DNA from: Pectinophora gossypiella
Lineage: Eukaryota; Arthropoda; Insecta; Lepidoptera; Gelechiidae
Assembly: GCF_024362695.1 (NCBI RefSeq)
Contig: NC_065424.1
Coordinates: 11,077,840 to 11,141,839 of the forward strand
DNA: 64,000 bases
Reading direction: 5' to 3'
In this document: positions 51,425-60,106 of the stretch, one piece after another
How positions within the stretch are numbered: position 1 is the first letter of the stretch
Layout of the letters: every line of letters begins with the position of its first letter
Made by a program: the position numbers and the translations under genes
Notes under the pieces: model-generated
Told to the model about the DNA's origin: nothing
Seen by the model: only the letters and a program-made list of their open reading frames with translations
The model's database searches: none

Positions 51425-51473
51425 GTATATCTATAAGATGAATTAATTTCGTGAAATGGTCAAACGAGATTAG

Positions 51474-51552
51474 AATTAGTGATTAAACGAACTTACCTGT
51501 AAGTGAAGTTCTATCATAATTATACGAAGGCTTCGTCCGAAGAGATTAGCAT
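51474..51552. repeat. Right (3') end segment copied in the DIRS ICR
   Basis: AATTAGTGATTAAACG ... CTTCGTCCGAAGAGATTAGC. Its exact reverse complement is 51739-51817. Confidence 0.95.
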
Positions 51553-51666
51553 AGAACACATGTAGTATCGCGCAGCGACCCGCCAATATCGCACTTTATT
51601 TGAGGGTAATATGACAATAATAAAAATCTTCTCACCCGCGCCCGTCACATTCTCCGTCTTGTCATT
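51542..51666. repeat. DIRS inverted terminal repeat, sense 3' side
   Basis: GAGATTAGCATAGAACACAT to CTCCGTCTTGTCATT. The reverse complement at 56386-56510 reads identical over 125 bp, a sign of recent insertion. Confidence 0.93.
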
Positions 51667-51738
51667 TAGTTTAGGATTAACATACTTAATCGTAAAATAT
51701 TTCACGACATATGGGTTAGGTAGTAAAGGGTGGGAGGG

Positions 51739-51860
51739 ATGCTAATCTCTTCGGACGAAGCCTTCGTATAATTATGATAGAACTTCACTTACAGGTAAGT
51801 TCGTTTAATCACTAATTATACTTATGCTTCGTCCTCGAGATTAGCATAGAACACATGTAG
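51739..51860. repeat. DIRS internal complementary region (ICR)
   Basis: 51739-51817 is the reverse complement of the 3' end (51474-51552). 51815-51860 is the reverse complement of the 5' end (56487-56532). The parts overlap by ATT at 51815-51817, i.e. the ICR is the 3'-to-5' end junction. In DIRS-1 such a region is thought to template repair and circle formation. Confidence 0.95.
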
Positions 51861-51977
51861 ACTTTTAGAGTTTAGTTGTGAAATATTTTATTAATCACGA
51901 ATAAACCAAAATATATAGCTTCTCTTAATTATATACGTATAACAGAACAGTAATATGAACTATCAATGATTGGTATA

Positions 51978-52901
51978 TTATATATAAGAACTTAGTATTA
52001 TTGCTCTTGCAAATGAATCATCGTTGATCTCAACATTATTTAAGTTTCTATTATAGAATCTAAAAAATGTGTCTGAGGAACCGCTCCAACCAGCGGTTCT
52101 CCTGATCAAATCAACATTTACCCCGAGCCGATGTGCTGCTGACGTGGCAGCATGTCGCGTGCTATGTGCGGTGAACGTGCTCACGTCGATGCCGCACTCT
52201 CCTAAAGTAAGCTTAATCCAGCGGCTCAACGTCTGCGAACCGACTGCGTTGTGAGGCTTTTTTACGCCAATAAATAGTGTTTGAACATCTTTACGGAGTG
52301 ATTTTGTTTTGTCTAAATAGGCAAGCAAGGTTTTTCCTGGGCATATTTCGGGTTTTTGATCGAAAAAAGGGAGATTTAATTCAGGTTGCGCGGCTCCTAT
52401 TCGCGAAGTTTTTATAAAATCTGGAATTTTAATAACGACTTTTGTTGAAAATGTTTCAATGTTAACAATTTTTATTTTTGAAAATGTCTGGACCCTATGG
52501 GCTGTAATGAGTGCTATCAAAGTAATTAACTTTTTTGAAAGTTTTTCAAGTGTAAGTAGTTCATTTGGATAATGATTTCCCAAGCTGTTCAGTACAATAG
52601 ACGTGTCCCACGTCGTATTGTATTTTGGTAATGGAGGCCGCAACCGAAATATACCCTTGAAAAACCGCTTAACTCTATCATCTTCTGCAATCTGTTGTCC
52701 CAGGATCAAGCTTAAGGCCGATCTGCAGGTATTTAATGTGCCGTACTGAGCCCCATCATTATACATTTTATTCAAAAAATAAATGATTTGTGGAATTGAC
52801 GTTGCATATATATCCAAATTATTTGTTTGACAATGGAAAAACCATTTCTTTAGATAGACATCGTATTGCCTAAGCGAATTATCAGTAAGAGATGCCATCA
52901 T
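51978..52901 (-). CDS. Tyrosine recombinase of DIRS element
   Basis: Integrates the circular DNA intermediate by site-specific recombination, in place of a DDE integrase. From the first ATG (52901) it has 307 residues. N-terminal helical domain about 1-90, catalytic domain about 115-290. The tetrad is readable: R136 (TAHRVQTF), H246 and R249 (HSTRH), W272 (GWSGS) and nucleophile Y283 (FYNR). The open frame extends upstream of the ATG to 53021 and includes HQAYPGGRCIVREAWLKRSI, which looks like recombinase N-terminal sequence, so translation may enter from pol by a -1 shift rather than at the ATG. Overlaps the pol 3' end by about 85 bases. All catalytic residues are present. Confidence 0.93.
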   Translation of the reverse strand: MMASLTDNSLRQYDVYLKKWFFHCQTNNLDIYATSIPQIIYFLNKMYNDGAQYGTLNTCRSALSLILGQQIAEDDRVKRFFKGIFRLRPPLPKYNTTWDTSIVLNSLGNHYPNELLTLEKLSKKLITLIALITAHRVQTFSKIKIVNIETFSTKVVIKIPDFIKTSRIGAAQPELNLPFFDQKPEICPGKTLLAYLDKTKSLRKDVQTLFIGVKKPHNAVGSQTLSRWIKLTLGECGIDVSTFTAHSTRHAATSAAHRLGVNVDLIRRTAGWSGSSDTFFRFYNRNLNNVEINDDSFARAIILSSYI

Positions 52902-52933
52902 TACGTTGATTGCAGATGGGGGAATGCTTCTTT

Positions 52934-54940
52934 TCAGCCACGCTTCCCGGACAATACACCTGCCACCAGGGTAAGCTTGGTGTGGATCTGCCGTCTGCTG
53001 GAATGTTGAGATAAAATTAAGTTTTTATCGGGATTAAAAATGATGGGTTCATGTATCAAAAGGCTTTTGAACACTGGGTACCACGGTTGCGTTGGCCACA
53101 GTGGTACAATTACAATACCGACAGCTTTATCAAAAACTATCTTTCTTAGTGTTTTTAAGATAACAGAAAATGGTGGAAAAGCATAGAAATAATATTCCGA
53201 CCAGCAGATGGTGAAAGCATTGATCGTAAATGCATCGGGATCACGATGCCAAGCGACATATCTATCACATTTGTGATTAATTCGGCTAGCGAAAAGGTCT
53301 ATATCCGGCGTACCAAACATTTGTGTAATATGTTTATAGGCTGTATCGGACAACTCCCATTCTATATCAGGGTGTACTCGTCTTGACTCTGCATCTGCTT
53401 TTGTGTTATCTACCGACCGTATATAAGAGGCAAACACATGAATATTTCGGTGCTCACACCAAGTCCACAACTGTCTTGTAACTTCTGTAAGGTGTGGAAA
53501 TTGGATGCCCCCCATCCGATTTACATAAGATACGGCAGTCGTATTGTCAATACGAAGCAGTATTTGACAGTTAGCTAAATGTCTAGCAAAGATCTTAAGG
53601 CCGAAAAATGCTGCCAGAATCTCTAAATAATTTATATGGTGTTCGCGCTCCGTGTCAGACCACAAACCACTGGCGCTCTGGTCGCCACATGCTATTCCCC
53701 ACCCCGATGTTGAGGCGTCTGAGAAAATTTCCAGGTCATAACTATCATTTTTAATTTTACATACTGAATTATCTATTGCTAAATTCCACCAATTTAAGTC
53801 CGGTTTTAAAGAATTTGGGATATCCATATAGTTTTCATAGTTGTCGTCATTTTTAAGGTTTAAATATTTAACGCGTTCAAATTTTTTTGTATACAGCCAT
53901 CCATACTCTATAGCTGGACAGATCGATACCAATAGTCCCACAAACCGAGCAAATTGTCTAATTTTGCATCTTTTTAATTCAAGAATAGTTTGTATTTCTG
54001 ATTTAATGCGTATTCTTTTTTCCGTAGGTAGTTTGACCTGGAAGTTTTCCGAATCAAGAATATATCCTAAAAACGTGCATGTAGTTTTAGGTACTACACT
54101 GCTCTTTTCTTCGTTAATAACAAAGCCAATAGCCGTAAGTAATTTTTTCGTTATGTTCACATTATATAGACAGTCATCATACGACTGACCTAACAGCAAA
54201 TAGTCGTCTAAATAAACGGTAGATAGCAAACCCGCAGAACGCAATAGGCTCACTACGGGTTTCATAACCTTCGTAAATATAGAAGGTGCTGTGTTGAGGC
54301 CAAACGGTAAAACATTGAACTGGTATAAATCGTCTTCATATTGGAATCTAAGATATTTTCTAGATGTAGGATGAATTTTTATTAAAAAATAGGCATCTTG
54401 AAGATCCAATTTTGCCAAGAAACAATCTTTTGACATTAGTTTTATTGCTGTACGCAAGTCCTCAATTTTAAAGTGATTCGTATCAATGAATTTATTTAAA
54501 TTTTTTAGGTTCAATATAAACCTCATTTTACCGTTTGGTTTCGGGATTAGGAATATACTTGAAATAAATTGATCTTTACATGGTTCACATTTCGAAATAG
54601 CACCTATGGATAATAATTTGTTAATGGATTCATCAAAATGAGTTTTCTCAGAAGCTGAATAGCTACAAGACTTTGGTGTATTTACTTGAGTAACACGACT
54701 AGAAAATTGAATTTTATAGCCTTCAATATAAGACAGGATTACGGGGTTGCTTGTAATAAGCGACCACTGATGATAAAAAAGCGATAATCTGCCTGCATAG
54801 TTTACCGAGCTTAACGGCGGTTGCGCTGCTGATGCTGTTGCAACTGCCTCGATGAGTTCGATTGCGGATTCTTGCGTAATGCAGGCTCCTTCGTCCTCTG
54901 AGGCTCCGGCTGCCTGCGAGTCGGATTGGGACCCTTCCAG
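52934..54940 (-). CDS. Reverse transcriptase / RNase H of DIRS element (pol)
   Basis: Copies the element RNA. Coordinates start at the first codon after the proposed -1 shift (54940); the frame has no ATG before MRFILNL at 54526, in the middle of the RT fingers, so an independent ATG start is unlikely. RT: SIFLIPKPNGKMRF, LDLQDAYFLIKIHP, LPFGLNTAPSIFTK and YLDDYLLLG (catalytic DD at 54208-54203). RNase H: FSDASTSGWG, NYLEILAAFFGL, LRIDNTTAVSYV and VDNTKADAESR supply the acidic residues. A C-terminal region with DIDLFASRINHKCDRY is typical of DIRS-like pol. It overlaps gag by about 130 bases at the 5' end and the recombinase at the 3' end, both in the -1 frame. No damage is seen. Confidence 0.93.
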   Translation of the reverse strand: MEGSQSDSQAAGASEDEGACITQESAIELIEAVATASAAQPPLSSVNYAGRLSLFYHQWSLITSNPVILSYIEGYKIQFSSRVTQVNTPKSCSYSASEKTHFDESINKLLSIGAISKCEPCKDQFISSIFLIPKPNGKMRFILNLKNLNKFIDTNHFKIEDLRTAIKLMSKDCFLAKLDLQDAYFLIKIHPTSRKYLRFQYEDDLYQFNVLPFGLNTAPSIFTKVMKPVVSLLRSAGLLSTVYLDDYLLLGQSYDDCLYNVNITKKLLTAIGFVINEEKSSVVPKTTCTFLGYILDSENFQVKLPTEKRIRIKSEIQTILELKRCKIRQFARFVGLLVSICPAIEYGWLYTKKFERVKYLNLKNDDNYENYMDIPNSLKPDLNWWNLAIDNSVCKIKNDSYDLEIFSDASTSGWGIACGDQSASGLWSDTEREHHINYLEILAAFFGLKIFARHLANCQILLRIDNTTAVSYVNRMGGIQFPHLTEVTRQLWTWCEHRNIHVFASYIRSVDNTKADAESRRVHPDIEWELSDTAYKHITQMFGTPDIDLFASRINHKCDRYVAWHRDPDAFTINAFTICWSEYYFYAFPPFSVILKTLRKIVFDKAVGIVIVPLWPTQPWYPVFKSLLIHEPIIFNPDKNLILSQHSSRRQIHTKLTLVAGVLSGKRG
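53021..53027 (-). promoter_or_regulatory. Possible second -1 frameshift site (T AAA AAC)
   Basis: In the pol frame the codons are GAT AAA AAC. The recombinase frame opens right here, after a TAA that overlaps the site. It differs from the canonical A AAA AAC by one base, so slippage would be weaker. Re-initiation at 52901 is the alternative. Confidence 0.4.
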
Positions 54941-55724
54941 TTTAAAGGCTTGGAAGGTCCAGCTGTTGGTTTCTTGACTTGCTGTGGCCTCGGCGTCGAA
55001 CTGGCTTTTAATTCCGCACCAGACTTGGTAATAGCTTTTGCTACTTTCAAAGTTTCAGCAAAATTTTGACCAAACAAAAAGTTGTCCACTTTTGTAATTT
55101 GAAGCTGGTCCTTCATTTCCTTTTTTAAGGTTGATAGGATAAAATTACGTCGTATAATGGAATCATTATATTGATAATCGCATAAAATCCGGCAGGCATC
55201 CGTGACGTATTTGATTAAATTAGCGTCCTTATCTTTGGCTGCAAAAAGGCGTGTTAACGCCTGACCCAGGCTTGAGATGGCTGATGCCAAATGTGCTTGC
55301 TTCATTTGCATAGCCTTATCACGTTTTGCTACGGCGTCCGAAAGAGCTGCTTTTATTTCTGCATTCAATGCAGGTGCATTTGTAAGTTTACAATTACTTG
55401 GAACGAGGTATTTTTCCCTCAGTTCTTTTCTGGTCTCTTTTGTTAAGCCAGTAGTAACCCAGTGTTCTAACCTAATAGCAAGGTCTTTTTGAATTTCATT
55501 CCCGAAAGGGTTTGTTTTAGTTGGATCATCACCGAGTATGTCTAGGAGGTCTTTATCTAACTCCGGTATAGCCGATTCTGTTGGCAAAGCAGTCGGTTGT
55601 ACAACATCGAGTACTGGTTCCACTATTACGTCATTTCTATCTTCGTTCGAAGTGGGTAGCATAACATCTTCTATAACAACGCTTTGTTCTTCTTCTAACG
55701 TCATCGGATCGCGCCCGGTTTTGT
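54811..55724 (-). CDS. DIRS gag, exon 2 (main part)
   Basis: 304 codons of a structural protein for the cytoplasmic particle. The reading frame is open from a stop at 55780 through an acceptor (ATTTCAG, AG ending at 55725) to TAA at 54811-54813. It has no initiating ATG before the acceptor (the codon at 55737 is TTG), which supports a spliced start. Visible features: acidic N-terminal part, helical middle (KAALSDAVAKRDKAMQMKQA, ASAISSLGQALTRLFAAKD) and a basic Pro/Gln-rich C-terminus (RRQPEPQRTKEPALRKN) likely to bind nucleic acid. No zinc knuckle, as in many DIRS gags. Its last 45 codons overlap pol. Confidence 0.85.
54940..54946 (-). promoter_or_regulatory. Canonical -1 frameshift heptamer T TTA AAC (gag-pol)
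   Basis: Gag codons CCT TTA AAC give exactly X XXY YYZ. A shift to TTT AAA leads into the pol frame, which is open from here to 52934. A possible stem GCAGGC/GCCTGC lies about 24 bases downstream. The heptamer is seen directly; its use is inference. Confidence 0.7.
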
Positions 55725-56163
55725 CTGAAATCGACAATCGATTTACAAACTTGCCAATGAGTAGGTACCTTAATATTGATTACGAAACAGTCCTTAAATA
55801 CTGTCCACAGAACCAATTTTTTGGGAAGTGACAACTCCAAAGAGAAGCACGCAATCCCAGGTACGCACTATTTTTTATTTAGTTTTTACATAATAAACAT
55901 GAAAATAATTAACTTAACATAGTAGGTAACGATTAAGAAACAGTCCTTATAATATACTGTTCGCAAAATCGATTTTCGGGTAGTGACAACTCCAAAGAGT
56001 AGCACGCAAACCCAATAAAAACATTACCGTTACTTAATTGGTAATTGGAAAGAAATATAGTAACTATTGTTTTTCATATTTGCAATATAATAATATACAA
56101 AATATTTTAATAGTACTATAATTAGTCTAACAAAATACTTAAAAAGTGTACGTTAAAACTGAC
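55725..56163 (-). other. Predicted intron in DIRS gag
   Basis: Donor G|GTCAGT at 56164/56163, acceptor ATTTCAG|AC at 55725/55724, length 439. Splicing joins GAA-G to AC-AAA as GAC and keeps the frame. Contains a tandem duplication. Confidence 0.6.
55759..56020. repeat. Tandem duplication (about 155 bp) in DIRS leader/intron
   Basis: AGTAGGTA, AAACAGTCCTT and AGTGACAACTCCAAAGAG appear twice, offset by 153 bp (55788 and 55941). The copies differ at many positions, so the duplication is older than this insertion. Confidence 0.8.
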
Positions 56164-56323
56164 CTTCAGATTCTGACATTCCACGCGAATTATCCGGTGA
56201 AGTTATCGAACTGGACGAATGTCTCCGTCGGCGTTTAGCTCGTTGCACTTTCCTCTGCAACTTCTTTAGTTTTTTAGATAGATATTCATAATCTTCTTCA
56301 CTTTCACGTTTACGTTTCGGCAT
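56164..56323 (-). CDS. DIRS gag, predicted exon 1 (basic N-terminus)
   Basis: ATG at 56323 opens 53 codons plus one base: MPKRKRESEEDYEYLSKKLK, KLQRKVQRAKRRRR, then a Ser-rich stretch ending SESE. It could serve as a nuclear localisation or nucleic-acid-binding segment. Unspliced, the frame would stop about 4 codons later (TAA near 56153). Phase and exon-2 frame agree exactly. Confidence 0.65.
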
Positions 56324-56385
56324 TTTTACTAGAAAAAATGTTTTTGCTAAACGACACGTACGATTTGGCGAAGCACTAAAACACG

Positions 56386-56510
56386 AATGACAAGACGGAG
56401 AATGTGACGGGCGCGGGTGAGAAGATTTTTATTATTGTCATATTACCCTCAAATAAAGTGCGATATTGGCGGGTCGCTGCGCGATACTACATGTGTTCTA
56501 TGCTAATCTC
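56386..56510. repeat. DIRS inverted terminal repeat, sense 5' side
   Basis: Reverse complement of 51542-51666. The outer 22 bp (56511-56532) differ from the other end and are represented in the ICR. Confidence 0.93.
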
Positions 56511-56708
56511 GAGGACGAAGCATAAGTATAATATTTATTATTATTGGTAAGATAATAAAACCAATATTACTTAGATAATTAATTTGCTTTATTAATTTAT
56601 AGAAGCTGAATAAATATTATTGTGTGACGAAAACGATACGTAATAAAGATATATTTTATTATTTCGTAGCTAGAATCAGAGTTATTGTGTGCTCATAGTA
56701 ATTAATAT

Positions 56709-56773
56709 ACAGGGTGTCAGTGACATCGTAACGAAAACTTTGGGGATGATTCAGACCATGATTCTGAGTTGAT
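56709..56773. mobile_element. MITE-F end
   Basis: CAGGGTGTCAGTGACATCG to ATGATTCTGAGTTGATA; runs into a LINE tail. Confidence 0.75.
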
Positions 56774-56840
56774 AGATAGATAGATAAAATACTTTATTGA
56801 GCACAATGGACACAAAACACAGAAATAAGGACAACATATA
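56764..56840 (-). mobile_element. LINE 3' end, (ATCT)n tail
   Basis: GATAGATAGATAGATAAAAT then TTTATTGAGCACAATGGACA; reverse of 16645-16705. Confidence 0.65.
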
Positions 56841-56845
56841 CAGAA

Positions 56846-57135
56846 AAGCTCGGTGGCGCAGCGGTAAACACGCTCGGTCTGCGATTGTTGAAGTTAAGCA
56901 ACTTTCGCAAAGGCCGGTCATAGGACGGGTGACCACAAAAAAAAAGTTTTCATCTCGAGCCCCTCCATGATTCGGAAGGCACGTTAAGCCGTTAGTCCCG
57001 GCTGCATTAGCTGCAGTCGTTAATAACCACCAATCCGCACTGGGCCCGCGTGGTGGTTTAAGGCCCGATCTCCCTATCCATCCATAGGGAAGGCCCGTGC
57101 CCCAGCAGTGGGGACGTTAATGGGCTGGTGATGAT
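56846..57135 (+). mobile_element. SINE-A, full length
   Basis: GCTCGGTGGCGCAGCGG head (first bases lost), 5S-like block, A-tract, core and (GAT)n tail. The tail is followed at once by reversed RPT-E. Confidence 0.9.
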
Positions 57136-57140
57136 GATGA

Positions 57141-57420
57141 ATAATGAAATGACGAAAGGCGATGACGATGAATAATGAATACTAAGCCCCCACTCTCGGA
57201 GCAGACTCCTAGTCCGACCCTCAAACGAATTAACTGAAAAGTCCGCATAAACTTTCGAGTTATGAAGCGGCTTCTTGGCACTAAGCGAAAATTGACCGGT
57301 AAGTACATTTTGTTTATTGAATATTCTGATATAGTAACACTATCGCATTTATTTTCCGCCTAACTTAATGCGATCATCAATCACAAAACACCACTTCGTA
57401 TTAACTATTTATTTAAAAGC
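57141..57420 (-). repeat. RPT-E copy, diverged
   Basis: CCCCCACTCTCGGAGCAGAC, AACTTTCGAGTTATGAAGCG and AAAACACCACTTCGTATTAA. Confidence 0.7.
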
Positions 57421-57449
57421 CACACCCAACGATAACAATTGGTACTAAC

Positions 57450-57540
57450 TTTAAGATAAATTACGAAAATCTGATAACAAAATAAAGACAGATCTAAAAC
57501 TAACGAAAAACATTTACTTTTTTATGAATTTAACTTGTTC
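57450..57540 (-). repeat. RPT-R fragment
   Basis: AAATAAAGACAGATCTAAA and CTAACGAAAAACATTT. Confidence 0.5.
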
Positions 57541-57625
57541 TAAAATTTTGAATAGCATTTTTTTATTCCTTGTATTGTTAGTATGCTATTCACAGTTTCT
57601 CGGAAGGAGAGACACATTTTTACGT
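57541..57625 (-). mobile_element. CR1/Jockey-like LINE RT fragment
   Basis: Reverse complement of the NTRNK region seen at 15040-15120 (CACAGTTTCTCGGAAGGAGA, ACATTTTTACG). Confidence 0.65.
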
Positions 57626-57984
57626 ATATAAGTACATAATAGAAAAACGAAGACGCTCTGTCACTCTCTCCCTCACGGTGATTGGTCGATTCCTGCAGAT
57701 CTCCGCACAGCTCCGCGTCAATGGGAACGCAGCCTTAACAAGACGCTGTGAGATCGAGATGTTTCTATGGAGTTTCCGGGGTTCCATAGAGGTTCAAACA
57801 GAGACAATACTACGCTGTTTATATAAAAGTTTGTCTGTTTGTTAAGGTTCTCCATCTTTCCTTTCTCAAGAGCACTAACCCTTTTATAGGGGTCCACAAA
57901 TATTTGCAAGGTTTATCTCGAAACTCGTTAAGGGGGTTTGCAAATTTTCAGGATTCCGTAAAATTAGATTTTTTTTGACGTGAT
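57626..57984. other. No recognised feature
   Basis: Mixed composition; no repeat match in the window and no convincing exon. Confidence 0.4.
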
Positions 57985-58190
57985 TTCTTGTAGGTTCGGA
58001 CAAATGGGGTGCGCTGGCTCTCACCCGGTACAATGTTTAAGACAACATGCCTGAGGGTGCCCAGTTGGGCGCGAACCTCGGCTCAGGGCGTCGTCTGAGA
58101 GGATAATATTTGAAAGAATTAATCGACCCTAGTGGATAAGCGCTAAATGAGAGAAATCGTCGACCACGCCGGCGGGGATTTTGCATTTTA
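57985..58190 (-). mobile_element. SINE-I copy
   Basis: Reversed: GACGTGATTTCTTGTAGG, GGCGCGAACCTCGGCTCAGG, GAAAGAATTAATCGACCC, GTCGACCACGCCGGCGGGG. Confidence 0.7.
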
Positions 58191-58297
58191 CGTATCTACG
58201 AGTATTGTGCGAGTGTGCACAGATCCGTCCTGTGTTTATGATTTTGTGCAAGAAATAATTATTGATTAATTGATCAGATCGAGGATGTTTTAAAGGG

Positions 58298-58314
58298 AGG
58301 GGGGGGGGGGGGGG
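58298..58314. repeat. Poly-G run
   Basis: Uninterrupted run of about 17 G after AAAGGGAG. Confidence 0.9.
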
Positions 58315-58379
58315 TTGTTGTTGTTTTGAGGGTGTGTGAAAGGCCAGATCAAGAGTACTCTAAACCCGCGAGCATTCAG

Positions 58380-58435
58380 TGGAAATTTGGAGTCTCTGCC
58401 TACCCCTACGGGAAATAGGCGTGATATTATGAATG
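58380..58435 (+). mobile_element. RTE-like LINE extreme 3' end
   Basis: GAGTCTCTGCCTACCCC and GGGAAATAGGCGTGA. Confidence 0.55.
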
Positions 58436-58462
58436 CGACATGTCTAAATAAAGTAAGACACT

Positions 58463-58647
58463 ATTTCTCGGGAGTGTGAGTTTCCTCACGATGTTTTCCT
58501 TCACCGCTGCGCACGTGATAATTATTTATGATTCAAACAAGAATTCGAAAACAAATTCGAAAATCATTGGTTTAGGCCTGTGCTGGATTCGAACCTGCGA
58601 CCTCAAAGTGAGAGGCAAGCGTTCTACTAACTGGGCTACTGCGGCTC
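58463..58647 (-). mobile_element. SINE-D 5' half
   Basis: Reversed body and intact tRNA-like head (GTCGCAGGTTCGAATCC as its complement). Confidence 0.85.
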
Positions 58648-58754
58648 TTCTATCACACAATACGATGCATTATATCTATCTCAAGACTTGGTATTAATTA
58701 GTGTGAGTTTATGTTTGTATGTAAGTACGACTGTAACTGAAACACTAACACAGT

Positions 58755-58872
58755 TGGCTCGACCATTATAGACGGCGATACGGCTCACCACATATCAAGT
58801 TGGTCTAACAGAAAGCTCGGTGAGGCGTGGTTAGTTCATCTTACAATGGATGGACCTTATTTGGGATATAGT
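58755..58872 (+). repeat. RPT-P copy
   Basis: CATTATAGACGGCGATACGG, GTCTAACAGAAAGCTCGGTG, GTTCATCTTACAATGGATGG. Confidence 0.65.
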
Positions 58873-58899
58873 AAAAAAAAATAGAAATTGTTTGTTATA

Positions 58900-59076
58900 A
58901 CAGCCTCCGTAGTCCAGTGGTCACGTTAAGCCGTTGGTCGCTATTAGCCCTAAAAACACCTCCACCAACCCGCATTGGAGCAGCGTGGTGGAGTATGCTC
59001 CATATCCCCTCCGGTTGATTAAGATGAGGCCTGTGCCCAGTACTCGTAGTTAGACGTTTATACTTTAGGCTGTTTA
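58900..59076 (+). mobile_element. SINE-C with internal deletion
   Basis: The head CAGCCTCCGTAGTCCAGTGG is joined directly to CACGTTAAGCCGTTGG, losing the B box and body. The tail is present. Confidence 0.8.
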
Positions 59077-59156
59077 TGTTATTTTTTAAGTACTATAAAA
59101 GGAAGCCACACACAAAAACAAGATTGATAGAAATCAAGAGAAACACAAAACTATTC

Positions 59157-59252
59157 TCTTCTTCTTATCGTGTGGGTTGTGAGGTAGAATACCAACCTCA
59201 TTAACTCTGGTGCCAGGCAGTTATGCCGCTCATGTAACGATTACTCACTACA
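59157..59252 (-). mobile_element. SINE-B 3' end
   Basis: CTTCTTCTTATCGTGTGGG to CTCATGTAACGATTACTC. Confidence 0.75.
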
Positions 59253-59279
59253 AAACAAAACAATTGCAAATAAGCAAAA

Positions 59280-59460
59280 TGGATATTCGTCAGTGGTAAA
59301 CGTCATGAGACAAAAGGGCCTCACTCAGCACAAGTCGCGGCGTCAACCACGACGCTGGTATTATGTGGACCCTACCGCGTGAGGCACGAACATCGTGTTC
59401 CATAAATTATATTTGTCAATATTGTACATAGATTAATAATACCAAATTACTTAAGTACAA
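59280..59460 (-). mobile_element. LINE 3' end
   Basis: AAAAGGGCCTCACTCAGCAC and GAGGCACGAACATCGTGTTC; same family as 41217-41620. Confidence 0.55.
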
Positions 59461-59595
59461 TTAAGGTGTACATAACAAATATTATCACAAAAATGTATAT
59501 TTAAATACTTAAATCGTGAGCTTATGTTATGAGTTATGTACGTACAATGATGTGACGTTTCTAGGAATATTCCCACTTTGGGACATTCCCGACAG

Positions 59596-59919
59596 TCTCT
59601 TCTATCGTGTGGATTGTGAGGTAGATTACCAACCCCATCAACTCTGGTGTCAGGGTTATTACTGAGCCCCCATAGGCCCCTGACATGACTCATGTAACGA
59701 CTACGTACCTACATTAGTAAGTAATAGCCGCGACCAACGGGTTATCGTGCCTTCCGAAGCACAAATCATATTACTTTTGGACAATCAGGTGATCAGCCTG
59801 TAATGTCTTAACCAAACTTGTGATCACAAAGTGATTTTTGTGATTTGTCCCCACCGTGATTCGAACCCGGGACCTCCAGATCGTGAGCACAACGCTCAAC
59901 TACTGGACCACGGAGGCCC
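59596..59919 (-). mobile_element. SINE-B, full length
   Basis: Reversed tail, body, core and tRNA-like head (B box GGTTCGAATC as complement); ends CACGGAGGCC. Confidence 0.9.
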
Positions 59920-60106
59920 AGCGGTAAAAAAAGCGCAAAACATTAGTACAAAGAGCTTTACTACCTACCCTTTACGGTGGTAGGATCAATTTAAAGTCGT
60001 AACGCCGACAGTCCTTTTTAAATCCAAACTCCATTGTTTTACTATTATGTCTGGAAACCTCGGCTTTACGAGGTTAAGATAGAAAACCAGCCAGTGCCCT
60101 TATTAA

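Larger units (their letters stand above)
51474..56532 (-). mobile_element. DIRS-type tyrosine-recombinase retrotransposon, complete
   Basis: About 5.06 kb on the minus strand: gag, then RT/RNase H, then tyrosine recombinase, with 125-bp inverted terminal repeats and an internal complementary region equal to the joined ends. Both termini carry AAT (ATT in the sense direction), the shared trinucleotide of the circle junction. As expected for DIRS, there is no integrase, LTR or target duplication. All three reading frames are open, so the copy may be functional. Confidence 0.95.

Noticed and set aside
54811..55737. Gag start at 55737
   Set aside because: The codon there is TTG, not ATG; a spliced start at 56323 explains the frame better.
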